DNA from: Rhabdochromatium marinum
Lineage (GTDB): Bacteria > Pseudomonadota > Gammaproteobacteria > Chromatiales > Chromatiaceae
Length of the DNA: 64,000 nt
Reading direction: 5' to 3'
NCBI RefSeq assembly: GCF_016583795.1
Contig: NZ_NRRS01000017.1
Location: 1 to 64,000, forward strand
The position numbers and the translations under genes are program-made. Under the pieces are notes generated by a model that had not been told where the DNA came from, did not search any database, and was given only the letters and a program-made list of their open reading frames with translations. Position 1 is the first letter of the stretch; every line of letters starts with the position of its first letter. Shown one piece after another: positions 17,785 through 27,153 of this stretch.

Positions 17785-19948
17785 TCTGGCGCAGGACTCG
17801 GATCAGTTCCGCCCGGCCGGAATAACCCCAGCGGGGCGCAATCTCCTCCGGGGTTTGCTGTTGTAACACCAGGGCGATGAAGCATTCGGCCTGCTCGTGG
17901 CCGATGGCGTGCCGCTCCAGAGCATCGATCAACGGCTGTGGAGCGAGCTGAATCAGCACCGGCCAAGCCGCCTCCAGGCTGCGCTGCTGATAGGCGAAGG
18001 CATAGAGCTCCGGTCGCAGACGGGCGGGAATCTGCATGGGGGGCGCAGCGCACGGCGGCTCCAGTTCGGGTTGGCGCAGCAACTCAAGCACCAGTGCTGG
18101 TTCCAGTGCGCGCAGATGCCCCGGCAGCCGCGCGAGCAGGCGCTCGGGAAAGCGGGCCCGGGCCTCGGCAAGCAGCGCCTGGCCGCTTGGGCGCAGTGCG
18201 CGCAGGACCACCGCCGCATGCGCGCCGGTAGCTGCGTTGCGTCGGCTGCCCAGTTGCACCGGCGTGAATCCACAGGCCCGCCAGAAGGGCAGCAGGCTGG
18301 CGGTAGCACCAAAGCTGGCACCGATCAGCTCAACACCGCTGTCAGCTGCGTGTGTCAGCACGGCTGCGAGCAACCGGCGCCCCAGCCCCTGACGCTGGGC
18401 CAGCGGATGCGTGGCAATACGCACAATGCGCGCATAGTGCCGAACGGGTGCCTGCGCCAGCCCCGCGTGCGCCGACAGGGTTTGTGGCAGCAGATGCCCG
18501 CGCGGGCGACGCTCGCCGGCGAAGATGGCCGCGCTGAGCGTCTCATCCAGTGCGCCTTCGCGGGCGATCAGGGCCGTGGCCAACAGCGTCTGGCCCCGGC
18601 TCAGCGTCATTAGGCTCAGATTCGGCCCATCGAGCAGATCACGCAGATCGCTGGGGCGGGTTTGATAATGCGCGAGCCGCAGTAGGCCAAAGAGTTGGCG
18701 CAGGCGCTCGTCCTGCTGACTCAACGCCCAGCGTTCACACACCTCAATCTGCACCGGCTGCGCCGCGTTGGCACTCAGCTGTGCGGCTGTCGCCGGTTCG
18801 GCATCGAGCAGCAGCAGCTGATGGATCAGGGCTTCCAGCGGGTCATGTGCCGCAAAGCGCACCGGCGTTTGTAACTCAAGCTGCTGCCAGCCGGGCTTGA
18901 GCTGTTCGAGCAGCGGAAAAAACCGCAATGCAAAGCCGCTGCCGGTGCCTTCGTAACCCTGGGTGGTGGTGGCAAAAACGATGCGCGGATAGTTGTCCAG
19001 CAGGGTGCGGAGGAGAGGCGCTGGGATGCCGGCGGCCTCATCAACCAGCAGCAGATCGGTCGCCGGTTGCGCACGCGCTAGTTGATCGGGTGGCAGGAAG
19101 CGAAGGCGCTGCGGCGCGGCTTCAAGCCGGGTGCGCGCAGCTTCAAGCAAGGTGCGCGCGGCTTCAAAGCGCGGCGCGGTGACCAAAACCGCACGCGCCG
19201 GATCATTGCACCACTCAGCCGCTGCCAGACCCAGTGCAGTAGATTTACCGCGCCCGCGCCCAGCGGTGACCACCAGAGGGTACGGATGAGCGGCGGTCAT
19301 CAACTGCCGTATCTGAACCAATACCTGGTGCTGTGCAGTGGTGAGGGTGAAGCCAGGCCGCAATGTTCCCTGATTCGTTGCCTGATCCGCTGCCGGCTCT
19401 GCTGCCCCATTAGCTGCCTCAGTCAGCACGCTGGCCATGCGCATGAGAAAGCGCCGGCCAACATCGGCGGCACGATAGGGATAGGTTGCGATGCGCGCGG
19501 CGGCTGGATCATCAAAGTGCGCCCATTGCTCCAGCGGCGGGCCGAGCAATATCAGCAGTCCGCCGCCACGCAGCGTCCCGGTTGCTACCGCCAACGCATC
19601 GACCTCCAGGCCGCTGAACAGATCATAGACCAGCAGATCACGCTCGCAGCCCAGCAGCCGGTTCGTTTGGCTTGCGGGTTGCGCCTGACCGGCCGGACCC
19701 CGGCCAATCCATTCCACTGGCCAGTCGCCTGCCCGCTCATGGTGCAACGCAGCCACCAGGCGCTGTGCCATCGCCAGGGTCTGTGCCGCCTCACCTTCCA
19801 GCAGCAGCAGCCGGCGTTGCCAGGTGTTGCGGGCCTGCGCGCGCAGCGCCAGGGCGCGGTCGATTGCCAGCTGTGGCGTATTGGCATTGATGCGGGCGAC
19901 AGCGCAGCCCTGTGGGCCCCCTGCCGGGGCTGAGCTTTTGTCAGTCAT
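17663..19948 (-). CDS. tmcA: tRNA(Met) cytidine acetyltransferase
   Basis: 761-aa enzyme that makes N4-acetylcytidine at the wobble base of elongator tRNA-Met, using acetyl-CoA and ATP. Domain order fits TmcA: an N-terminal DUF1726 region, a helicase-like ATPase with the P-loop TAGRGRGKST (about residues 228-237) and Walker B-like LLLVDEAAGIP, then a GNAT acetyltransferase domain (RIATHPLAQRQGLGRRLL, about residue 525). A C-terminal tRNA-binding region follows. It is about 90 residues longer than E. coli TmcA (671 aa). The last roughly 40 residues are low in order and overlap tag, so the tail may be dispensable. It is divergent from the NAGGN operon. Confidence 0.93.
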   Translation of the reverse strand: MTDKSSAPAGGPQGCAVARINANTPQLAIDRALALRAQARNTWQRRLLLLEGEAAQTLAMAQRLVAALHHERAGDWPVEWIGRGPAGQAQPASQTNRLLGCERDLLVYDLFSGLEVDALAVATGTLRGGGLLILLGPPLEQWAHFDDPAAARIATYPYRAADVGRRFLMRMASVLTEAANGAAEPAADQATNQGTLRPGFTLTTAQHQVLVQIRQLMTAAHPYPLVVTAGRGRGKSTALGLAAAEWCNDPARAVLVTAPRFEAARTLLEAARTRLEAAPQRLRFLPPDQLARAQPATDLLLVDEAAGIPAPLLRTLLDNYPRIVFATTTQGYEGTGSGFALRFFPLLEQLKPGWQQLELQTPVRFAAHDPLEALIHQLLLLDAEPATAAQLSANAAQPVQIEVCERWALSQQDERLRQLFGLLRLAHYQTRPSDLRDLLDGPNLSLMTLSRGQTLLATALIAREGALDETLSAAIFAGERRPRGHLLPQTLSAHAGLAQAPVRHYARIVRIATHPLAQRQGLGRRLLAAVLTHAADSGVELIGASFGATASLLPFWRACGFTPVQLGSRRNAATGAHAAVVLRALRPSGQALLAEARARFPERLLARLPGHLRALEPALVLELLRQPELEPPCAAPPMQIPARLRPELYAFAYQQRSLEAAWPVLIQLAPQPLIDALERHAIGHEQAECFIALVLQQQTPEEIAPRWGYSGRAELIRVLRQITAAVLECHPVRHGGNSSAHDHSPDQPPASGHSRWSARQR

Positions 19949-20206
19949 GGCGTGAAATATGCATAATTATGGCCCGTTTGATCTGTGTTAGAATTCTTCG
20001 GGTACAGCATTAACCTCGTTTCGCGTGCTTTTTTATCCGGGCGTCGCCGTCCGGGTGAGGGCGCTGCGATCACAATACAGCAGTCGTGCCGCGCTGGCGG
20101 CCGTCTTGCAGATGGTTTCTCGCAGTTGTTCGCGGCGCTTGCACAGGGTGTCGGGCGCGACAGCGGCCCTCGGCACGAGCGCGACACCAACAGGGAGTAA
20201 TACCTG

Positions 20207-21982
20207 ATGTGTGGACTCTGCGGAGAAATCCGCTTTGACGATCAGCCGATTGATCTGGCCGCGCTGGCGGCAATCAATGACCAGATGGCGCCACGCGGTC
20301 CGGACGGGCGTGGGCTGGTTCAGCAGGGGGCGCTGGCGCTCGCGCACCGCCGCTTGAGTATCATTGATCTCAGCACCCATGCCGGGCAGCCGATGGTCGA
20401 TAATGCCCTGGGATTGAGCGTCGCCTTCAATGGTTGCATCTATAACTACCAGGAATTGCGCACTGAGCTGAGCGCCAAGGGCTATCAGTTTTTCTCCCAT
20501 GGCGATACCGAGGTGGTGCTCAAGGCTTTTCATGCCTGGGGCGAGCGTTGCGTCGAGCATTTTCACGGCATGTTCGCCTTTGCGGTCGCCGAGCGCGACA
20601 GCGGGCGCCTCACCCTGGTGCGCGATCGCTTGGGGATCAAGCCACTCTATCTGGCCGAGATTCGCGGCGGGCTGCGCTTTGCCTCCTCGCTGCCGGCGCT
20701 GCTGGCCGGTGGCGGTCTCGACACCGACATCGATCCGGTCGCGCTGCACTATTACATGCACTTTCATGCCGTGGTGCCGGCGCCCCATACGATTTTGCGC
20801 GGGGTGCGCAAATTACCACCGGCCACCATTCGCGTCATTGAGCCGGACGGGCGCACGCGCGAGCGCTGCTACTGGGAGCCGCGCTTCGAGGCTCAGCCGG
20901 AAGATGCCACGCGCAGCGAGCAGGACTGGCAGGCGTTGGTGCTGCAAGCTCTGCGCACCGCCGTGGATCGCCGCCTGGTGGCTGATGTTGATGTGGGCGT
21001 GCTGCTCTCCGGCGGGCTGGATTCCAGCCTGATTGTCGGGCTGCTCGCCGAGCAGGGCCAGCGCGGGCTGAATACCTTTTCGGTCGGCTTTGAGTCGGTT
21101 GGCAGCGAGGTAGGGGATGAGTTCCAGTACTCGGACATTATCGCCCGTCACTATGGCACCCGGCACCATAAAATCCAGGTCGATTCCAACGCCCGGCTGC
21201 TGCCTAATCTGCCCGGCTGCGTGCGCGCCATGGCTGAGCCCATGGTCAGTCACGATGTGATCGGTTTCTATCTGCTGTCGCAGGAAGTCGCCAAGCATGT
21301 CAAGGTGGTGCAAAGCGGGCAGGGCGCCGATGAAGTCTTCGGTGGCTACCATTGGTATCCGCCGATGGTCGGCAGCCGCGATCCGCTGGGTGATTACGCA
21401 CGCGCTTTCTGCGACCGCGAGCATGCCGAGTTCTGCCAGGCCGTGCACCCGCGCTTGCATGGCGAGGATTACAGCCGCGCCTTCATTCGCGAGCACTTTG
21501 CCCGCGCTGGCGCCGAGGCGCCGGTGGACAAGGCGCTGCGCCTGGATCAGACCATTATGCTGGTCGATGATCCGGTCAAGCGGGTCGATAACATGACCAT
21601 GGCTTGGGGGCTGGAGGCACGGGTACCCTTCCTTGATCACGAGCTGGTTGAGCTGGCGGCGCGGGTGCCGGATCGGCTCAAGCTGGCCGATGATGGCAAG
21701 GGGATTCTCAAGGCGATTGGTCGTCGGGTGATTCCCGCCGAGGTAATCGACCGGCCCAAGGGCTATTTCCCGGTGCCGGCGCTCAAGTATCTGCGCGGCG
21801 AGGTGCTGGCGATGGTGCGCGAGGTGGCGACCTCCCAGCGCGCTCGGGAGCGCGAGCTGTTTCAGCCCGACTATGTCGAGCAACTGCTGGCCGCCCCAGA
21901 TGATCACATTACGCCCTTGCGCGGCTCGAAGCTGTGGCAGGTGGCGCTCTTGCAACTCTGGTTTAACGAACACGGAATTTAG
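20207..21982 (+). CDS. asnO: N-acetylglutaminylglutamine amidotransferase (asparagine synthetase family)
   Basis: 591-aa two-domain enzyme that amidates N-acetylglutaminylglutamine to the osmolyte NAGGN, with glutamine as nitrogen donor. The protein begins MCGLCGE, so Cys2 is the glutaminase nucleophile after Met removal. The second domain carries the ATP pyrophosphatase loop LLSGGLDSSL (about residues 266-275) and GQGADEVFGGYHWYP. The general look is AsnB, but it lies with an ATP-grasp/GNAT synthetase and an M42 peptidase, the three-gene set typical of NAGGN loci. GGGAG precedes the ATG. A 258-bp divergent leader to tmcA probably holds the osmotically controlled promoter. Confidence 0.92.
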   Translation: MCGLCGEIRFDDQPIDLAALAAINDQMAPRGPDGRGLVQQGALALAHRRLSIIDLSTHAGQPMVDNALGLSVAFNGCIYNYQELRTELSAKGYQFFSHGDTEVVLKAFHAWGERCVEHFHGMFAFAVAERDSGRLTLVRDRLGIKPLYLAEIRGGLRFASSLPALLAGGGLDTDIDPVALHYYMHFHAVVPAPHTILRGVRKLPPATIRVIEPDGRTRERCYWEPRFEAQPEDATRSEQDWQALVLQALRTAVDRRLVADVDVGVLLSGGLDSSLIVGLLAEQGQRGLNTFSVGFESVGSEVGDEFQYSDIIARHYGTRHHKIQVDSNARLLPNLPGCVRAMAEPMVSHDVIGFYLLSQEVAKHVKVVQSGQGADEVFGGYHWYPPMVGSRDPLGDYARAFCDREHAEFCQAVHPRLHGEDYSRAFIREHFARAGAEAPVDKALRLDQTIMLVDDPVKRVDNMTMAWGLEARVPFLDHELVELAARVPDRLKLADDGKGILKAIGRRVIPAEVIDRPKGYFPVPALKYLRGEVLAMVREVATSQRARERELFQPDYVEQLLAAPDDHITPLRGSKLWQVALLQLWFNEHGI

Positions 21983-21994
21983 CGGGGAGCTGTT

Positions 21995-23743
21995 ATGGCC
22001 ATCAAAGACCGAATCCATCATCGGCTGGCCCGTAAGCATGCGCCAACCCTGACCAACTGGCGGCAGGGGTTGCATGAGCGCCATGCCCCGGCGACCGACA
22101 AGGTGGTGGACTGCGGCTGGGGGCGACTAATTTTCGGCCAGACCTTCTCCGATCTGGCGCAACTGGCCAGAACGCTGCAGGAAGAACGTCCCGGCCGGCG
22201 CGATGTGGCGCTCTATTTGCGCGATCCGCATGTGGTGCTGTCTTTCGCGCCCCAGGATTTGTTTCTGGATCCTTCGCATACTTTTCGGCTGTGGCTGGAG
22301 CGCTATCACTCCTCGCACCGCCGGCCCAAGGGCTTTGTGGTGCGCTTATTGAACAGCCGTCACGATGCCGAGGCCATTCATCGCTTGTATTGCGCGCGCA
22401 AAATGGTGCCGCCGCCGCCAGAGTTTATCTGGGAACATCATGCCTCGAAGATTTTGCATTTTTGGGTGGCCGAGGATGAACAGGATGGCGCCATTTTGGG
22501 TGCGGTGAACGGTGTCGATCATGTCGAGGCCTTCGGTGATCAGGAAAACGGCGCCAGTCTGTGGGCGCTAGCGGTGGATGCCCAAGCGCCTTATCCGGGC
22601 ATCGGCGAGACGCTGGTGCGCCAGGTGGCGGAGTTCTTTCAGGCGCGCGGGCGATCCTTTCTGGATCTGTCAGTGATGCACGACAACAAGCAGGCTATTC
22701 GCCTGTACGAAAAGCTCGGCTTCGAGCGGGTGCCGGTGTTCGCGCTCAAGAACAAGAACGCCTTCAACGAGCCGCTGTTCATCGGCAAGCAGCCCGCCGC
22801 TGATCTCAATCCCTATGCCGCCATTATCGTCAACGAGGCGCGCCGCCGGGGTATTGGCACCGAGGTGATCGACGCCGAGGGCGGTTATTTCGCGCTCTGT
22901 TTGGGCGGCCGACGCATCGTCTGTCGGGAGTCGCTCAGCGAGCTGACCACCGCCGTGGCCATGAGTCGCTGCGATGACAAGGCGGTGACCCACCGGTTGC
23001 TGAATCGAGTGGGACTGCGGGTGCCGGAGCAGATCAAGGTTGAGGCGCTTGATCAGGCCGAGGCGTTTTTATCCAAACAGGGCAGTGTGGTGGTCAAGCC
23101 GACCCGTGGTGAACAGGGCGCCGGCATCAGTGTCGATGTGCGCGACGCTGCCGAGCTGGAACGCGCGATTAAGCGTGCGCGGCGCATTGCCGATACGGTG
23201 ATTCTGGAGGAATTTGTCAGCGGCGATGATCTGCGGGTGATTGTGATCGACTTTGAGGTGGTGGCCGCTGCCATCCGCAAGCCGGCGCAGGTGGTCGGCA
23301 CCGGACGCCATAAGGTTGGCGAACTGATTCATCTGCAAAGCCGTCGCCGCCGCGCTGCGACCGGTGGCGAGAGTTCCATTCCGCTCGATGATGAAACTGA
23401 ACGCTGTATCACGCAGGCTGGTTACCGCATGGATGATATGCTGCCCTATGGGGAAGTGCTCCAGGTGCGCAAGACCGCCAATCTTCACACCGGTGGCACT
23501 ATTCATGATGTCACCATGAAACTGCATGATGACCTGAAAAAAGCCGCCAAGGCCGCCGCGCGTACCCTGGATATTCCGGTCACCGGGCTGGATTTTATTG
23601 TCCCTTCGGTCAGTGGCCCAGAGTATGTCATTATTGAGGCTAACGAGCGCCCCGGGCTGGCGAATCATGAGCCCCAGCCCACCGCTGAGCGCTTTGTTGA
23701 TTTGCTGTTTCCACAAACCATTCCGCGTGAGGTTCCCGTTTGA
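21995..23743 (+). CDS. ngg: N-acetylglutaminylglutamine synthetase (GNAT plus ATP-grasp)
   Basis: 582-aa fusion expected to acetylate glutamine and ligate a second glutamine, giving the dipeptide that AsnO amidates. Residues about 110-260 form a GNAT acetyltransferase (ALAVDAQAPYPGIGETLVRQ, then DLSVMHDNKQAIRLYEKLGF). Residues about 290-570 form a cyanophycin-synthetase-like ATP-grasp ligase (VVVKPTRGEQGAGISVDV, ILEEFVSGDDLRVIVID, FIVPSV and EANERPGL). GGGGAG lies before the ATG, 12 bp after asnO. The stop overlaps the TTG start of the next gene. Confidence 0.92.
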   Translation: MAIKDRIHHRLARKHAPTLTNWRQGLHERHAPATDKVVDCGWGRLIFGQTFSDLAQLARTLQEERPGRRDVALYLRDPHVVLSFAPQDLFLDPSHTFRLWLERYHSSHRRPKGFVVRLLNSRHDAEAIHRLYCARKMVPPPPEFIWEHHASKILHFWVAEDEQDGAILGAVNGVDHVEAFGDQENGASLWALAVDAQAPYPGIGETLVRQVAEFFQARGRSFLDLSVMHDNKQAIRLYEKLGFERVPVFALKNKNAFNEPLFIGKQPAADLNPYAAIIVNEARRRGIGTEVIDAEGGYFALCLGGRRIVCRESLSELTTAVAMSRCDDKAVTHRLLNRVGLRVPEQIKVEALDQAEAFLSKQGSVVVKPTRGEQGAGISVDVRDAAELERAIKRARRIADTVILEEFVSGDDLRVIVIDFEVVAAAIRKPAQVVGTGRHKVGELIHLQSRRRRAATGGESSIPLDDETERCITQAGYRMDDMLPYGEVLQVRKTANLHTGGTIHDVTMKLHDDLKKAAKAAARTLDIPVTGLDFIVPSVSGPEYVIIEANERPGLANHEPQPTAERFVDLLFPQTIPREVPV

Positions 23744-24849
23744 AGCAACTGCCGATTGATCTTGAGTACTTGCAGGACATTCTGCTCAAGCTGCTGTTCA
23801 CGCCCAGTCCGGCTGGCTATACCGACCGCGTGGTGCATCTGGTCTGCGAGGAGTTGGAGCGGCTGGGTGTGCCCTTTGAGCTAACCCGGCGCGGCGCCAT
23901 TCGCGCTACTCTCAAGGGCGTAACGGAACGCCCCAACAAGGCGGTGGTGGCCCACATCGACACCCTGGGCGCCATGGTCAAGGCACTCAAACCCAATGGT
24001 CGCCTGGAGCTGGTAGCGGTGGGCCACTGGAATTCGCGCTTCGCCGAAGGCGCGCGTTGCACGCTCTTTACCGACATCGGCCAGCATCGCGGCACCATCC
24101 TGCCGCTCAAGGCCTCGGGGCATACCTTCGGTCCGGAGATCGATAATCAGCCGGGTGGCTGGCAAAACGTCGAATTTCGCATTGACGAGCGGGTGTCCAG
24201 TCTGGGCGATTTGCTGCAACTGGGGGTGCATGTCGGGGACTTTGTCGCTATCGACACCCAGCCCGAGATCACCCCCACCGGCTTTATCAATTCACGCCAT
24301 CTCGATGACAAGGCCGGAGCGGCGGTGCTGCTGGCCGCGACCAAGGCCATTCTGGATCATGAGGCGCGCCTGCCGGTTAACTGCCATCCGCTGTTTACCA
24401 TCTCGGAAGAGGTTGGCTCGGGTGCCTCGGCGGCCTTGCATCAGGATGTCGCCGAGATGCTCACCATCGACAATGGCACCACAGCGCCGGGGCAGAATTC
24501 CAGTGAATTTGGCGTCACCATCTGCATGGCCGATATGGGTGGGCCGTTCGATTATCACCTGACGCATCGCATTATTCAGATCTGCCAGGAGTTTCACATT
24601 CCCCATCAGCGCGATATTTTCCGCTACTACCGCTCCGACAGCGCTGCCGCGCTTGAGGCCGGCAACGATGTGCGCACCGCCCTGATCACCTTTGGCATTG
24701 ATGCCTCGCATGGCTACGAGCGGATTCACCAGGATGCGCTCGAATCGCTTGCCGAGCTGGTGGCCATCTATATGCAAAGCCCGCCGCTCTATGCCCGCGA
24801 TCGCTACGAGATGGGACCGCGCGCCGGCTTCCCGACCGTGCCGGGTTAA
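23740..24849 (+). CDS. M42-family peptidase of the NAGGN osmolyte locus
   Basis: 369-aa dinuclear-metal aminopeptidase-like protein. Metal and catalytic blocks are visible: AHIDTLG (about residues 71-77), the bridging aspartate in HLDDKAGAAV (about 187-196), EEVGSG (about 222-227), and a late histidine in DASHGYER. It starts with TTG inside the ngg stop (TTGA), so it is translationally coupled. Members of this family sit third in NAGGN loci across bacteria and are thought to help in osmolyte turnover or maturation. That role is inferred, not shown by sequence. Confidence 0.88.
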   Translation: MKQLPIDLEYLQDILLKLLFTPSPAGYTDRVVHLVCEELERLGVPFELTRRGAIRATLKGVTERPNKAVVAHIDTLGAMVKALKPNGRLELVAVGHWNSRFAEGARCTLFTDIGQHRGTILPLKASGHTFGPEIDNQPGGWQNVEFRIDERVSSLGDLLQLGVHVGDFVAIDTQPEITPTGFINSRHLDDKAGAAVLLAATKAILDHEARLPVNCHPLFTISEEVGSGASAALHQDVAEMLTIDNGTTAPGQNSSEFGVTICMADMGGPFDYHLTHRIIQICQEFHIPHQRDIFRYYRSDSAAALEAGNDVRTALITFGIDASHGYERIHQDALESLAELVAIYMQSPPLYARDRYEMGPRAGFPTVPG

Positions 24850-24906
24850 ATCCGGCTGCTCTTAACGTGCTCAGGTCTGTTCACGTCTGTTCAGATCTGG
24901 GAGCAC

Positions 24907-25905
24907 TTAACCGTTTTGGCTCCAACGCTGGTCATAGGTGGCGTGATCGGGGCGCTGCTCATTGGTATGGTGCGTGCGCTCCGCGTCCTCCAGGTAATTG
25001 GATGGGTCCAGAAAGGTGCGGCGAAACTGGTCACACTTGCCGAGCAGTTCGCGCGCGCTCTTGGGCATGGGCACGCGGGCGCGCACAATATTGGTGACCA
25101 GCGCGGTGCCGGCGGTGATGAGGCGGTGCCCCGCCTGGGCCTCGTGGATTTCCTTGAGTGAGGGCGAGAGAGGCAGCTGGGGCTGAATGTTCTGCAAGTG
25201 ATCGCGCGCCACCACGAAGGCCGGCCAGACTTTAAAGATGACCGGATCGGTGCGCAAAATCTCCGCCTTGCGCTTGGCTGCTTCGGCAAAATCGAGCAAC
25301 AAAGGCTTGATGTCGGGGATCTGGGTACTGCCCTCGAAGGTGGTGATGAGGGCACCCGTGATGCGATCCACATCGCGCATGGTTTGTGCGATCTTCACAT
25401 AGCGGCTTTCGTAAAAGGCCGCGATGGGCTGACTGAAGGCCTTGAACGGCTCGCCCCAGAGTTCGTCAATGCCCTCGTCACCGCCGCGATGGCGCACCAT
25501 CTGCCCCAGGTCAAGCGCTTCGAGCAGATAATCGCCGCATTCGCGCATCAGGGCATCGTCGGGTTCGATCTCCACCCCGTCGGCCTGTAATTCGACCAGC
25601 TTGGTAAAAATTGCCGTGGCGCGGTTGAACAGGGCACCGGCCAGCATGGCACCATTGACGCGCTTGCGCTCCGGGTCGGTTTCGCGCTGATAGGCTTCGC
25701 GGGCTTCGGCGAGGCGGATACCGGGGATGTTCACGCCATGCTCGACATGATTGAACAGGCGGCGCGTCAGCGCCTCGATCAGCGCCTTTTTCGCTTCCAG
25801 GCTCTCCTGGGGCGGATCGTAGTGCTTGACCCAGTAACCATCGCAATAAATGCAGATGCGGCCGTTGATTTCCGCGATGGTTCCGTTGCTGATAACCTGA
25901 TTCAT
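24907..25905 (-). CDS. conserved-looking protein of unknown function
   Basis: 332-aa soluble, mostly helical protein without a family that I can name. The N-terminal 25 residues hold a short beta-like module (ISNGTIAEINGRICIYCDGYW), followed by VKHYDPPQESLEAKK. The rest is amphipathic helix with many charged residues. No signal peptide, membrane helix or metal motif is clear. I chose the ATG at 25905. The frame runs 74 codons further upstream to 26127, but that part is Ser-rich and reads like non-coding sequence. It is convergent with the NAGGN operon, with a 57-bp gap to the M42 gene. Confidence 0.75.
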   Translation of the reverse strand: MNQVISNGTIAEINGRICIYCDGYWVKHYDPPQESLEAKKALIEALTRRLFNHVEHGVNIPGIRLAEAREAYQRETDPERKRVNGAMLAGALFNRATAIFTKLVELQADGVEIEPDDALMRECGDYLLEALDLGQMVRHRGGDEGIDELWGEPFKAFSQPIAAFYESRYVKIAQTMRDVDRITGALITTFEGSTQIPDIKPLLLDFAEAAKRKAEILRTDPVIFKVWPAFVVARDHLQNIQPQLPLSPSLKEIHEAQAGHRLITAGTALVTNIVRARVPMPKSARELLGKCDQFRRTFLDPSNYLEDAERTHHTNEQRPDHATYDQRWSQNG

Positions 25906-25935
25906 GATCGGGCAAATAACCTTCAGGTACGCGGC

Positions 25936-25963
25936 GATCGATTGAACTGGATCGATTGAACTG
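25936..25963. repeat. 14-bp direct tandem repeat
   Basis: GATCGATTGAACTG occurs twice in a row just upstream of the unknown gene at 24907-25905, and a partial third copy (GAT-GAATGG) follows. It could be an operator or simple slippage. It lies in the 211-bp gap between two divergent genes. Confidence 0.85.
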
Positions 25964-26116
25964 GATGAATGGAGCGACAAGAGAGCGAAGACTGTTTGGT
26001 ATTGTCTGCGCGTTGCGCCACTTAATGCAAGCGGGTTCTGAGTCAGCGATCCAGGGCCAGCTATGATGCGGCCTAATGCTTTGCTTGCTAATGAAATAAC
26101 AGCCTGAGGTGAAAGG

Positions 26117-26962
26117 ATGACCAACATGAGAGGTCAACCGTTGATCGGCCACTTGGTGCCGGTACTGCTTTATTTATTCTTCAGTGTAACAGCGGTGCTT
26201 CCGGTTCGACCCGCGCTGGCGGAGCTGAAGACCGAACCGGTGCCCGCGACCAACACCGCTGACACCGCAGCGCCGGCACGGCCGACACCACCGGATCAGC
26301 CGGTGCCCAGCCGCGCCGAGCTGGTGAAGCTGATCGACACCACGGCAACCAAGTTTTCCCTTGATCCCGCGCTGGTGCATGCCATCGTGCGGGCCGAGTC
26401 CAATTACAACCCTCATGCGGTTTCCAGTGCCGGGGCGATTGGGCTAATGCAGGTAATGCCCGAGACAGCGGCCGACTATGGGATTACTTCCGCCGAGGCA
26501 CTCTTTGATCCAGTGACCAATGCCCGCACCGGCGCGCGCCATCTCAAGCGGCTGTTGGGCAAATACAGCATCGGCAAAGCTGTGATGGCCTACAACGCCG
26601 GGGAAGGTGCGCTCGAGCGCAGCAATGGCTTTGTCACTTATCCGGAAACCCAGGTCTACACTCATCGAGTGCTCAGTCGCTATCTGCGCAGCAAGGGCGT
26701 CGAACCCTATTCACCCGAAGGGCGCCAGCTAACTGGCATCCAGCTCACCCCGGCCATGGCCAGAGCCTTGGCTGTGGCACGCGCCAGCCCCGGCGGGCTG
26801 ACGGTGCTGGGCAAAAGGCTTTCGCGGCTTAAGTTGCGCGTCAAACCCACCTGGCTCGACAGTCCACTGTCGAAAAGTGCGTTGGATCCGCGCATGCATC
26901 GTGCCGGTCCGGAGAGCAAACCGATGTTTGTGCTCGAGAAACCAACCCAGTTGCAGCGTTGA
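26117..26962 (+). CDS. lytic transglycosylase, SLT family
   Basis: 281-aa exported murein hydrolase. Residues about 10-35 form a signal peptide with a likely cut after ALA (about residue 35), followed by a Pro/Ala/Thr-rich linker. The SLT domain (about residues 70-200) shows VRAESNYNPHAVSSAGAIGL, with the catalytic glutamate at residue 94, then LMQVMPETAADYG and AYNAGEGALER. The C-terminal 70 residues are not recognisable. GAAAGG precedes the ATG. A second ATG three codons on is possible. It stands alone between the unknown gene and a diguanylate cyclase. Confidence 0.9.
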   Translation: MTNMRGQPLIGHLVPVLLYLFFSVTAVLPVRPALAELKTEPVPATNTADTAAPARPTPPDQPVPSRAELVKLIDTTATKFSLDPALVHAIVRAESNYNPHAVSSAGAIGLMQVMPETAADYGITSAEALFDPVTNARTGARHLKRLLGKYSIGKAVMAYNAGEGALERSNGFVTYPETQVYTHRVLSRYLRSKGVEPYSPEGRQLTGIQLTPAMARALAVARASPGGLTVLGKRLSRLKLRVKPTWLDSPLSKSALDPRMHRAGPESKPMFVLEKPTQLQR

Positions 26963-27092
26963 TGGCTGGCTTGCTATTCGCCAGTTTCCCGACGCCAAAG
27001 CTGCGCGTCAGGGTAGGTTGTATCCGACGTAATTTCGACACTTTCTCCAGCGCAGACTGGACAAATATTTGATTATTAAATCAAAATATAAA

Positions 27093-27121
27093 TTGGCATA
27101 ATTTTCGCTTTTCCTTAAACT
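27093..27121 (+). promoter_or_regulatory. candidate sigma-70 promoter before the diguanylate cyclase
   Basis: TTGGCA (27093-27098) and TAAACT (27116-27121) are separated by 17 bases, in an AT-rich stretch unlike its surroundings. It ends 32 bases before the start codon of the GGDEF gene. Confidence 0.5.
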
Positions 27122-27153
27122 GGGCACCTACCGCCCCAGTTATTTGAGGATGC

